Made by a program: the position numbers and the translations under genes. A DNA stretch of 64,000 nucleotides, from NCBI GenBank assembly GCA_024362935.1, contig JANCRA010000031.1, positions 10,867,009-10,931,008 of the forward strand, written 5' to 3'. Shown piece after piece: positions 54,332 through 64,000 of the stretch (its first letter is position 1; each line of letters opens with the position of its first letter). The stretch comes from Setophaga petechia (Eukaryota; Chordata; Aves; Passeriformes; Parulidae). The notes under the pieces are model-generated. The model saw nothing but the letters and a program-made list of their open reading frames with translations, had not been told where the DNA came from and searched no databases.

Positions 54332-57300
54332 TCTTTTGCTTTTAGGAAGATATGGCTTACAGCTCTGTGGACTAGGCAAGACCCATTCACCATTCTGTAT
54401 GCTGTGAGGGCAGCTGTCTCCTGTTTGCAGGAAGCCTCTGAAAGGCACAGAATAATCTGGAATTTCTTTTCCAACACAGGACCAGGAATAGGAGGGCTAT
54501 TTCTGCTTTTCCACAGCTATACAGACTTAATTTCTCACCTGAATTGCACTCACCTGTGCTTCCTTCTAATCTTTGCACCTTGACTTCAAGAACTTTTTTC
54601 ATTAAAAAGTTGTGGATTTAGTTTTTGATTTTTTTCGAAGGGAAAAAGGAGGGCTTTGAAAGCAGCTGCTTTGGGAATTCTACATCCAGCATGTAAAATC
54701 ATATTGCACACAGTGCAGGAACATTTCTATGATAAAGTAGAAAAGCACGTTGTAAAACTAATTCAAGCTAGTGAAGTTGTTATGTCCTTCCATATAACTG
54801 AAGGCAAATGTCTTAATAAATCATGAATAGCTGTAATTCCTGAAAGGAATATATTTTGTTTTTCTTGAATGGAGGTCTCAGCATTTACCTGGACACAGTG
54901 GTTGTCTCTCCACAGCGTGGCTGCTTGCTCTGATTTGACCTTTCCATCTAAATTAATTTCCTTGAAGTTTAAAAAATAGTAAAAAATGCAGTGATTGATT
55001 TCATTCATAGAGCAATCACTTTAAAAAAAAAACTCTCTACTTCATAAAACTAAATAAAACTAAATCAGTTTTAGCTACAATAGTTATCTGCTAAAGGAAG
55101 TCTGAATAAATTGAGCCTAAGAAAGGCTTAGATAAAGGTTAAACCCTGACTTTGCACAAACTTTTATGGGAAATTTGGGCTGCTGTGGGTTGCAGATTTT
55201 GACTTGATGTAGGGCTGCAAATACCTGCTGACAGCACAGAGACCTCTTTCTGCTAAAAAGGCATGAATTGCCACAGTAAAATTCTAGTTTTTAGAACAAG
55301 ACAAAGCCTAATGGGTAAACTGTTATCAGTCAGCTGTATGTTACCCTGACAGCTTTATGTATTAGTGAAAAAAAGAGAAACGAGGGAATAAACTTTGGAT
55401 TGATTTTTTTTTCTCTGACTGAGGAAAACAGCTTTGCTTGTTGCTTGTTTTTTAATTAAAAACTCTGATTGAAATGAGATTTTCAAACCCACATAATTTT
55501 CCAAAATTATCTATCCATTTGTTGCATAGTGCTAGGATGTGTGCTCCTAAAGGAATGTTAGCTCAGGTTGCTTTTACTCAAAAAATAGGGACAGTCAATG
55601 TCAAAATCAGTAATCTTATTAAAATACTGGCAAAATATATTTTAAATAATGTATAAAGCAATAATAATATTTTCTATATGTTTTCCTCCATGAATAAGTC
55701 ACTACTCTAGGTCCTTAATGCCTCTGACTTAGCCAGCAGAAGGTTTTTATTGACAGTGAGTTGAATCTCAGAGTCCAGAGGCTCGAGCACATAAGTAGAG
55801 TGACATTTCAAGTCATAGGGGAAACAGGTGGATTCTTGTCATGCCAATAGAGAAGATGAAGTTGATTTTACTCTTTTAACATAGATTTCTTTATAAAATA
55901 AATTAGCATGCAATCTGGGGAGGTGGCATTTGGATATGTCTTTCAGTGCACTGAGGAATAAACCAGACTCTAATATTTCAAAAATTTCAGTCTTTGGCAA
56001 AGCTGTATGTGCAACTGGAAAAGCAAGATACTTTATTTTTGTGTGGCATCAGGAGTCTGGTATGTGATGATGTGTAACATAGCTAGTGAGAAAGGCATGG
56101 TGCTGCTGGTTGGCTAGCATATGCCCTGATTGCTGCTCTGCTGCTGGCTGCACGTGCTTGACTTTTTTCTCTTTTCCTTCCCCTTCTCCACATTTTAAAT
56201 TCTTACATAATTATGATGGAATTGAATGATACGTGTTTTTATCCAAACAAAGGTTTGGAAGTGTTGGAGTTCATGACTGCACAGGGAGGAGGTTATAACC
56301 ACAGGAACAGTCTTTCTTCAAACTTTGCATCATCTCTACTGGACTTAATCTCTTATTTGGGCCAGAGGACACTTCAGTTGTGCAGGATCCTGTCACTTTG
56401 TCACACCCTGTAGTGCTACCCATCCATCTCCCATTGCCAGGGTGCTGCCCACAGCCCTGCTGCTGCCAGCTCTCCTGTCCTACAGCAGCTTCCTGAGGCC
56501 AGCACCACGGGGCAGCTGTTGGATATAAATAGGAAGGGATTTTGTAAATTTGTGGTTATTTAATGGAAAAATTGAGGCTTGACAAAAGGACAGATCCTCA
56601 AGTTTCCGTCACTGGTGCAAATCCAATTTTTTCAGTCTCTGTGGCAGTATGAGAGACTGGTCTTTTCTTTCCACTATCTTACAAGCAATGAAGGAAACCA
56701 CACAAAAGCTGTGCACCCAAGGCTGTGCAGAGAGGCCATTTCTTACTCCATTACCCCAAAAATGGAAGTTTCTGGGTTTGTGTGCAAGTGATTTCAATTT
56801 TGTAAAGCCCCCAGCTCCCTCCCTCCGTCCATGGTTGAGTTCTGCAGCTGTAGCTTCCCCTGTGCCTGGGCTCGGTTCCCTGGCTGCTCTGCCCACTGAA
56901 CCCCACCAAGGGATTTCTCCTGCTCCACAGGAGTTGATAATTTTGAGTTTTCAGTGTGTCCTGCCTATAATATACAATAAGGCAGGTAAGAAAGCAAAGC
57001 AGTGGGGACAAAAATCCCACCCTGAAAAAATCCGCCCTGAAAGCATGAGCCATAAATAAAGCACACAGAGAGGAATTTTCTTTCTTCAATTTAATTGAAG
57101 TTACTTAGAAAAATAATCAGGTTTGAATGGCTTTTTTAAGGAAAGATTCATGAGCAGGTCACACTTGTGTTGGCAATGTATAATTTATCTTTTTTGCTTT
57201 ATTAACAGTATATTTAAGAGTAAGGAGATACTTTTCTACAACAAGCCTTCTACTGCATACAAATAGGTTAAAAAAAAATCCAACCCCACATTGATGTTAA

Positions 57301-60300
57301 ATTATTTGTACACATTGTATTGTGCATGCATGTAAGAAAATAACACTCTCTGTAACAAGAGTAATAGTAAGGACAGTCCCTTTTGTACCTGAAAAGTGCA
57401 GCCGACTACAGTGAAACCCTAAAACATCTGGGGTCAACTTACTTCTAAAAGCACTTCTGCTTGTGGATTATTTATTTCACTTGTCTTACACAGCGCATGG
57501 TTCACGCAGTTTGCATGTTTCTGTCATAATGGACATGGTTTATGAAGAGGCTGAAGCATGGACTGAGCCAGGTTTGGGGGAACATCCCACCACCCAGCAG
57601 TCTCACCATGTTCATATGGGCCAAATTCAGCCTGCACTCCAAGTTAAGGTGCTTGATGCCATTTGGGGGGAATGACCCCTCAGCTGTGGGTATCGTGCCA
57701 AGTACAGAGCCACCAGCACTGCTGGGCTCAGAGCTGGCCCTGCCAAATGACAAGGAGGCAACAGCTGCTCAGAGATGAGGATCACTGCTCCAGCAGCTTT
57801 GAGGGGGCTGGGGACAGAAGTGGGGAGCAGGAATTCCCCCACTGTTGTTCTCTCTGTGCTCATCACTAGTAGACATAATTAATGCATGCCCTTCAACAAC
57901 AGCAGCTTCCCGGGTGGCCCTTGCAGCCCCATGGGCATGTTTGTGTTTCACATTTTTCTGTGGCTCTGTGCTGCCCATTTGTCTCCCAGGATCAGCTGTG
58001 GCCATGGCAGAGAGGCGGAAATCAGGAGCAGCCCAGCCCCTCTTCTCCAGCTGGGAAACCCAGGGAAGAGTTAGAGGGTAAAAACCAACCCAGTTCCCAC
58101 CACCACCCCATGGCAGGTGGTGGCTGCCAGCTCACTGACATGAGCAGGAACAACCCTGAATGTCCTCCTGTGTAGCTGCAGTGGAAAGACAGATTTTTTG
58201 GCTCAGTCAAAACAACATGCTGAATAGGCCAAAAGAAATGGCTATTCCTTAGCATTTGTCATCCTGCTCTGAGCTGGTGAGGGCTTGCTGCTCACTGCAC
58301 AGAACATGATCGTATCCAGCATGTCAGCTGTTCATTTAAACACAGACCTACAACCCATTCACAGCACCTCAAAATAGATATAATGCACTAAATTGTAGTA
58401 GTAGTAGTTTGGGATCAAGGTTTTTCAAAAGCAAGGGATTTCATGCACCCACTGAAGTCCACATAAAAGCCTTCTCAGTGCTGAGCATCCACCCGTAGAG
58501 ATACCCTCTGTGGGGAGACAGAATTTAGGTAATCCAACCCAAAGCTGTTGCTAAAAATCCTGGCTGTAGCAACGGTCACCCCTCAGATCTCCTGAACACA
58601 TTTTTCACTTAAAGCTTTTCTATCACAGCTACCATATAGAGGTTTGGTGTCTCCAAAGCTGTGAAACTACAGAGAATATTTCAGAATGCATAAAAATGTG
58701 GTGATGGTGCCAGAGAAAAGTACAAAAAAAAAAGGGGGAAGCACACCCTGTTAAATATTTACTTTCTAAAGCAACTTTTGCCTTAAATGCAAAAAATCAC
58801 ATCACATTCTGCTGGATGGATTAAGAGCTGACTGAGAAGAAAATTGGACCAAAATATGAGCACTGTGGGATGCAAGACCAAGCTAACACACAAATAGCTT
58901 GTAGGAAGTATTGTGAGGAGGAAAAGGGCAACCTTCCTCAGACAGTTGTTTTTTTAACAAACATACAACCATTGAACTAGGAACATAAGAGGGCCAGGGC
59001 ACTGTGAGAGGTACAGCTCCACACACTCTAAATGAGACTAAACTGCTTTAAAGTAAAACAACAACCAGTTGTTTATCCAATTAACAATGGATCAGGAATT
59101 CAGAGGGGTGTGCCAGCCAGCCAGCCCCTTGTCAGCCACTGGCCTAGTGCTTCAGGTTATAAATAGGGGCTGGGTTATGAAAACTGTGGCTGTTCCAGAA
59201 TGGATAGGAGATTTATTTGTATGGTATGATAGAGAAAATAATGACCTGAATCCTGCCTAAGACCAAATCCAATTGTGAAAGGACTTCAGTTGCTGTTTGT
59301 TATGTTAGTTTTTCAATGAGATTTATTCAGCAACTTATTTTTATCAAATAAAATGCAAACTATTTTCTTCTTTAATCACATCTGTGTCCTGGAAACTAAT
59401 ACAATTCAGTGGATATTACTGGCTACTGTACAATTTGACATTTTTCACAATCTGGCTCTGATACTGTTGAAATAGCTCTGCCTTGAGCTGAGTTTATTTG
59501 AATCATCAGTCATTTTTGAAAGGGTTTGTTTTGATCAAAAGATTGACATGCAGGCAAGTTAAAATCCCCATTTTTAACCATCTCTCAACTTTAAAACAGA
59601 TCTTATATTTTTACAAGTGTCAGTTTAGCCTCTGCCTCCTTTTGCGGATCAGCTACCTGTGGATGCTGAGGTGGCTACAGAGCATTCCCTCACCTGCATC
59701 CAACTGAAGCAAACATCTGGAGAAGCCTGATTTTCTGCTCCCACTAGCTGGCTAACAAATCCACACTGTGGCTCCCCACAGAGCCAGAAATACAATTTTT
59801 CATTGTTTATCTGCTGTGTACAGATTACAATCTGCTTACCCAAAACAATCTGCCATCCCAAAAAAGCAGTTAAACATAAAACAACTGCTACTGAGACATT
59901 CCCCTTAAGAAAAAAGGTTATGGTCTTACATTAGAGATGACTTGGATGAATTTCTAATGCATCAGAACTGAAAAGAATTCCTGTCAATGGCATTTAGGCA
60001 TCAGCTAAAAAAGAAGGCTTCTTCTCTTCCCTAGGAAAAAGCCATGAGTCCATCATGTAGGAAGATGAGACCTTTCTTATTGCCTTGCATGCTTAATCAA
60101 CATGAAGATGACTTTTTGAATTTTCAAATGACGTGCCCAGATTGTTTACCAGCAATGTATCATTACCAGTTGGTTGCCCATCTTGGGATCAATTAGGGAG
60201 GCATGACTTGAAGAGGATGGATGTCCCCACAGCTCCATTCTGGATATGAGTTAAGTCAATGCCAATTGCTTTGGGCATTCAAAAAATCTCTTACAGCCAC

Positions 60301-60467
60301 TTTCCAAATGCCGATTCTTTTCTGATGGACCATCCCCCAATTCATTTGGGTTGGGAGGCTTCAAATTAAGAGCCAGTGGGAGTGGTCATATTCTCCAAAA
60401 ATTCATTAAGACTTATAAAAGGTTCATGGTTTCTCTTCCTAAGGAATATATTCATGTTTCTTTCAGT

Positions 60468-60488
60468 CATGGGTATTAGATACCCATG
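60468..60488. repeat. Perfect 9-bp hairpin, 3-nt loop
   Basis: CATGGGTAT, TAG, ATACCCATG. A short hairpin about 600 bp past the CHST11 stop, possibly within its 3' UTR. Confidence 0.85.
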
Positions 60489-61022
60489 AATCTACCCAAA
60501 TCTGGGTTACTTTTCTTTTTCAGGCTTAGAAAGATAGATTTTGTACTAGTATGGAGCATAACATCACTTTCTAAAGAACTTATTTTCACCAATGTTCTCA
60601 AAGCGTGTGGTTCCAGAACCATTCCCATATTTACCTGCATCATTGCCTAATGGAAGAATATTATTACCCAGAGCAAGCTGGAAATCGAGGAAAGCCCAAA
60701 ACCAGACTCCTTTTGTCCACATGTTATCCTATCTCTGCTGCTGAAGTGAAACCTACCAAGAGACAATGTTTTAAATAAGTATAAATAACATTAATTAGAA
60801 CTGGAGGAATGCAAGATCAATGAAATTCACCAGAACACAATTAACATTTGTTTAAACAGTGTAGCAGTATTATTCATTTCTACAGCTAGATCATCACAAT
60901 CCCATTACCCTGCAAAGAGAGCTGTCCTTTCTTACAGTTGATTTAAATAATTTTGACTGTGCTGCTCGCAGCATCATTCAAAAAAAGAAAATATTAATTT
61001 ACAAAATAACCCATTCTCCATA

Positions 61023-61028
61023 TTTATT
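61023..61028 (-). terminator. Proximal CHST11 polyadenylation hexamer candidate
   Basis: TTTATT on the plus strand gives AATAAA on the minus strand, about 65 bp past the CHST11 stop. It would give an unusually short 3' UTR, so it is at best a proximal alternative site. Confidence 0.3.
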
Positions 61029-61091
61029 ATGACAAATAAAAATCTTAAATAAAACAGCCTTTCTCTCCCCTCTTTCCCCACAACCCATCCC

Positions 61092-61939
61092 TCATTCCAG
61101 TTTCAGGTAGCTTGGCACTGAGTAATTAAACATTAAAAAATCAAGTTTGTAGACTTCATACAGCTGCGTTTGGTGCAAGGAGCTGATGTTCTGGAAGAAC
61201 TCTGTGGTCATTTCATCAGTAGTTCTCGTAGACTTTGCATAGGTGGGGAATTTCAGGTAGTTGCCCACTCCCGCTAGCTGGAGAATGTAATTCGAATCCT
61301 CTTCGAGTGTTTCGTACTTTCCTATGAGGTCGTAGTGGATGTGGCAAGGGTGGCAGAGGGAGTACACAGTCTGCCAGTGCTCGTTGAAGGGCTCTTCTCT
61401 TTGGGTGTGTGGGTCGATGAGATATGCCACGAACTCTTCAAATTTCACATCATCACCTTTCCGCAGAGCCTCCTGGTTGCGTTTTTCCTCTGGCGCCTCA
61501 CGATTTTGGTGCCATATCGTTTGTGGAAGGAAGTGTTGTACTTCTGGGTGAACTTGTTCCTGTAGGCTGACACCAGTCTTTCAAAAGGCTCGCGAACAAA
61601 GAGGAATTTCATGTAGTTTTTCAAGCGGTGGTTGATCTCTGGGATGCTGTACTGGTTGAGAGTCTTCAGGTTTGAAGACACGTGGGCTTCGTTGGCTGGG
61701 ATTTCCATTGGATTGCTGTACTTCCCTCTTCCCGTCAGAACCATCATGACTCTCTTCCAGTTTGTGCAGGCCACTTTGGGAACATAGCAATAGATAATTT
61801 CATGATCCTCATCCACGACCAAGTGCTTGAGATCGTTTGGTGTCAGCACACGGCGCTTCCTGCTGGACACACTGTTTGCTCGGCACGTGTCTGTCACTTG
61901 GTCTCGTCTGATCTGATGAAGAATTGCTGTGTTGGACAA
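61092..61939 (-). CDS. CHST11: CHST11 last coding exon, chondroitin 4-O-sulfotransferase 1, with one-base frameshift
   Basis: Role: a Golgi type II membrane enzyme that moves sulfate from PAPS to the 4-O position of GalNAc in chondroitin. This exon corresponds to human residues 71-352; the cytoplasmic tail, membrane anchor and stem are in exons beyond the window. The acceptor TCCTTTGCAG precedes TTGTCCAACACAGC. PAPS-binding loops are present: PKVACTN (human 124-130, 5'-phosphosulfate) and REPFERLVS (human 186-194, 3'-phosphate). Asn-glycosylation sites NTS, NAT, NIS and NYS are visible. The frame is intact for 155 codons to ...RKNAT. Then one C is missing from an expected CCC (61475-61476 region), giving a shifted RRLCGKVMM and a TGA at 61447-61445. 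The correct frame resumes at once ([14 protein letters not shown]...) and stays open to the normal end YLKLE and TGA at 61094. Observed length is 848; one more base gives 849, exactly 282 codons plus stop. A sequencing error is the likeliest cause. Confidence 0.95.
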
Positions 61940-64000
61940 CTGCAAAGGAAGCACAGGCACCAGAAATAAAGGGCTGGGAAACTCTCAATGCCTTTTTTGC
62001 TTATTATACAAATTCATAGAAAAGCAGAACTTTCCCTGCATGGAATAATTCATCATGTGCCTGAGTACAACTGACACTATTGTAGAAGACAAACTAGTTT
62101 TGTCTCAAAACTTCTTGATACACACTGATTAAATGCTGTTCACAGAGTATCCAGAGCTTTGCTTTGAAGACAATATTAAGGAGCACAAGTGCTCACTGCT
62201 TCTCTTAGACCTGGAAAACAAATTTTGCTTCCACTCTGCAGTTAAACCCACAGCTACAGCAGTGTTGGACCTTTTGCTGCTGAGATGGGGTAGGAAGATA
62301 CCGTACAATTTGACAAAATGAAAATACTGTGTGTTCTTGTTATTGGTGTTTTTTTGGTTAGAAAATTTAATAGTCATGGCTTGTTTCTTGGCTATGACCT
62401 TGAATATGGCTTATACAGCTATGGCCAGAATAGATGAAGTCCATGGATATTCCTGCAACTCCTCAAGAGGAAGATTCATTCAGACCATGCTGGCGCAGGG
62501 CTTCTGTGTTTGATTATTCAGAGGTGTCTCTGCATGGCACGGGGTTTTTCTGTGCAGCCCTATCCTCACTGCTATAAATACCTTATTACCACCATTTACC
62601 TGTGAATTTTGAAGAACCTTATGCTCAATAACTAATTTAGCCTCAAAGACAAGAATTAAGGCAAGTATTGACCTTCCTATTTGATAGGCAAAGAGGTCTG
62701 AGATTCCTTCTTGTATGCTGAATCTTTCAAAAGTATTTATCTTGTACCTTCTTGTTGAATTAACATGAATTACAGGACACTGAAAAGAAGTATTTGAAGC
62801 AATGCAGACTCTATGCACCTGCTATGTGTGTTCCTTTGGTTATAGGGGTCGTTCTCCCTGACAGTATACCAGAAAAAAACAGTACATGCCAGGCAAAACC
62901 TTGGCAAATGGTTTTGCACCCAGCTTGAGAGTTCTGAAACTCCAGTTCCTGCAGTCACGGGTCAAATCTCTCCTTTCAATAGCAGTACTTACCCATGATT
63001 CCTATTTAAAAAACCCACCAAAACTTAAAGAACAAAATCCAAATGAACTTTAGAGTCGAAACCCAAATGAAAGTCCAAAATGGGACCAAGCCAGTTGCAG
63101 GATTTCTGAGTTTTTCAGAGAAAAGAAATAGAAATTGCTTTGTTACAGACTAGTGCCAGGAGCCCAAGTTTCACCCACCCGAAGGGCCTCAAAAGCTTTT
63201 GCAGCACGTGAGCAACAGAGACTCTCCCTCTGCCCAGGCTGTGGTAGGTTGCAGAGAAATGTCTTCATACTATGAGCAACACCAAGGGGCTGATGTAGCT
63301 CAACTCAGGGCGGGAAGACTTTTACTTCAAGAGAGTGTATATATGCCAAGCCTGGGACCTCTGTATTTTGCACAGTGCCACCTACCACTTCTCCTCTGAA
63401 TTCCCTGATACTTTCCTCATCTCTTTTGCTCCTCTGTTCAGTAAAATGCTGGCTAGTGGTTAAAATGTGCACTAGCCCAGTGCAGTTCTTTTAGACAGCT
63501 TGGCTTGTCTTTTATGTGTATGTGGTATCCCCCTGGATATCTCCCAGGTGCACTTCAAGGGCAGTTTTATGTCACAGTCAAAGTGACGAGAAGCCAGATG
63601 TGAAATGTGCTTTGTGCTTCCTAGGAAAACTGACTGGCAGGGAGTTTCCAAATTAGATGTTAGAAAGCAGTTCTGAAGGACTGCACAGATTTTTCAAGAA
63701 AATTACTTTTTCTGTTAAAAAAAAAAACCCCTTTTTCAATTTATGATGTTCTCAGAGAAAAACAGAAGTAATGGATCTCAACCAGCTCTATACTCATTAT
63801 TTACCAATCAATAATTTTTAAAGCACTAAACAAAACCCTATGCAAACACACAGAGATACAAATACCCTTTTGCAAATAAAAAGCTGAAATCTCTCGTCCT
63901 GCAGATTTTAGTCAAAAATCATATAGCATAAGAAAGCTGTTTGCCCCAGGTTTTAGGGGAAGTGGGATAGGACAGGACAGGACAAGGGGACAGGACAATG
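61940..64000 (-). other. CHST11 intron 2 (partial)
   Basis: Sequence upstream of the last CHST11 exon on the minus strand. No match to the preceding exon (human HPVMRRNPFGVDICC region) was seen, so that exon lies right of the window. No other gene is supported here. It ends in a GGACA-type microsatellite. Confidence 0.7.
63966..63998. repeat. Imperfect (GGACA)n microsatellite at window edge
   Basis: Repeated AGGAC/GGACA units (GGATAGGACAGGACAGGACA, then AGGGGACAGGACA) run to the right edge and may continue beyond it. Confidence 0.85.

Larger units (their letters stand above)
49031..61022. other. Intergenic gap between convergent genes, including possible CHST11 3' UTR
   Basis: About 12 kb without a supported gene. 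It holds a 23-bp-period duplication (about 53945-53986), the 32-base C run (54297-54328) and a small hairpin (60468-60488). Around 57.5-58.2 kb GC content rises and many short open frames overlap on both strands without motifs. Human CHST11 has a multi-kilobase 3' UTR, so part of the right-hand side may be CHST11 3' UTR; its end was not located. Confidence 0.55.

Noticed and set aside
54176..54477. Frames containing poly-Gly across the C run
   Set aside because: The Gly stretch is simply the 32-base homopolymer read in frame.
56609..58255. Cluster of overlapping 60-136 codon frames on both strands
   Set aside because: No splice-consistent set, no recognisable domain, and overlapping frames in all phases; treated as non-coding.
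61940..64000. Preceding CHST11 exon (stem region)
   Set aside because: No minus-strand frame resembles it; CHST11 introns are very large in other vertebrates, so its absence is expected.

Overview
The window is nuclear DNA from a bird. It contains three spliced vertebrate genes in the order NOPCHAP1 (C12orf45) - SLC41A2 - CHST11, the same neighbourhood as on human chromosome 12q23. CR1-type LINE fragments and a solo LTR that begins with TGTCCTGGGTT on its own strand point to Aves. A songbird is plausible from the LTR style but is not proven. Nothing bacterial or viral-genome-like is present.

Layout. Positions 402-2286 (minus) hold the first three coding exons of NOPCHAP1; its last, acidic exon lies left of the window. 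A CpG-rich promoter with an ETS site surrounds its first exon, and a CR1 LINE abuts it (about 2480-3022). A second CpG island (about 4890-5850) is the SLC41A2 promoter, with a non-coding first exon ending at 5444. SLC41A2 runs on the plus strand to 47779. Ten coding exons (11794-12348, 13568-13675, 18384-18455, 19257-19401, 21288-21434, 25810-25957, 26292-26371, 36591-36722, 37654-37802, 47594-47779) join in phase into an intact 573-residue Mg2+ transporter. The introns carry CR1 fragments of several ages, one 730-bp solo LTR with perfect 5-bp target-site duplications, and several perfect hairpins. Positions 47780-61091 are the SLC41A2 3' UTR, a 3'-to-3' intergenic gap and probable CHST11 3' UTR, with a 32-base poly-C run. 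Positions 61092-61939 (minus) are the last coding exon of CHST11 (chondroitin 4-O-sulfotransferase 1). It is intact except for a one-base deletion that breaks the frame near 61475. The remaining 2 kb is CHST11 intron.

NOPCHAP1 and SLC41A2 are divergent, with CpG islands about 2.5 kb apart. SLC41A2 and CHST11 are convergent. The three products act in unrelated processes (snoRNP assembly, Mg2+ transport, glycosaminoglycan sulfation); their linkage is conserved synteny, not a pathway.

I found no convincing undescribed system. The observations most worth checking are the CHST11 frameshift, a 64-bp palindrome and related hairpins that look like template-switch mutations, the datable solo LTR, and the poly-C tract.
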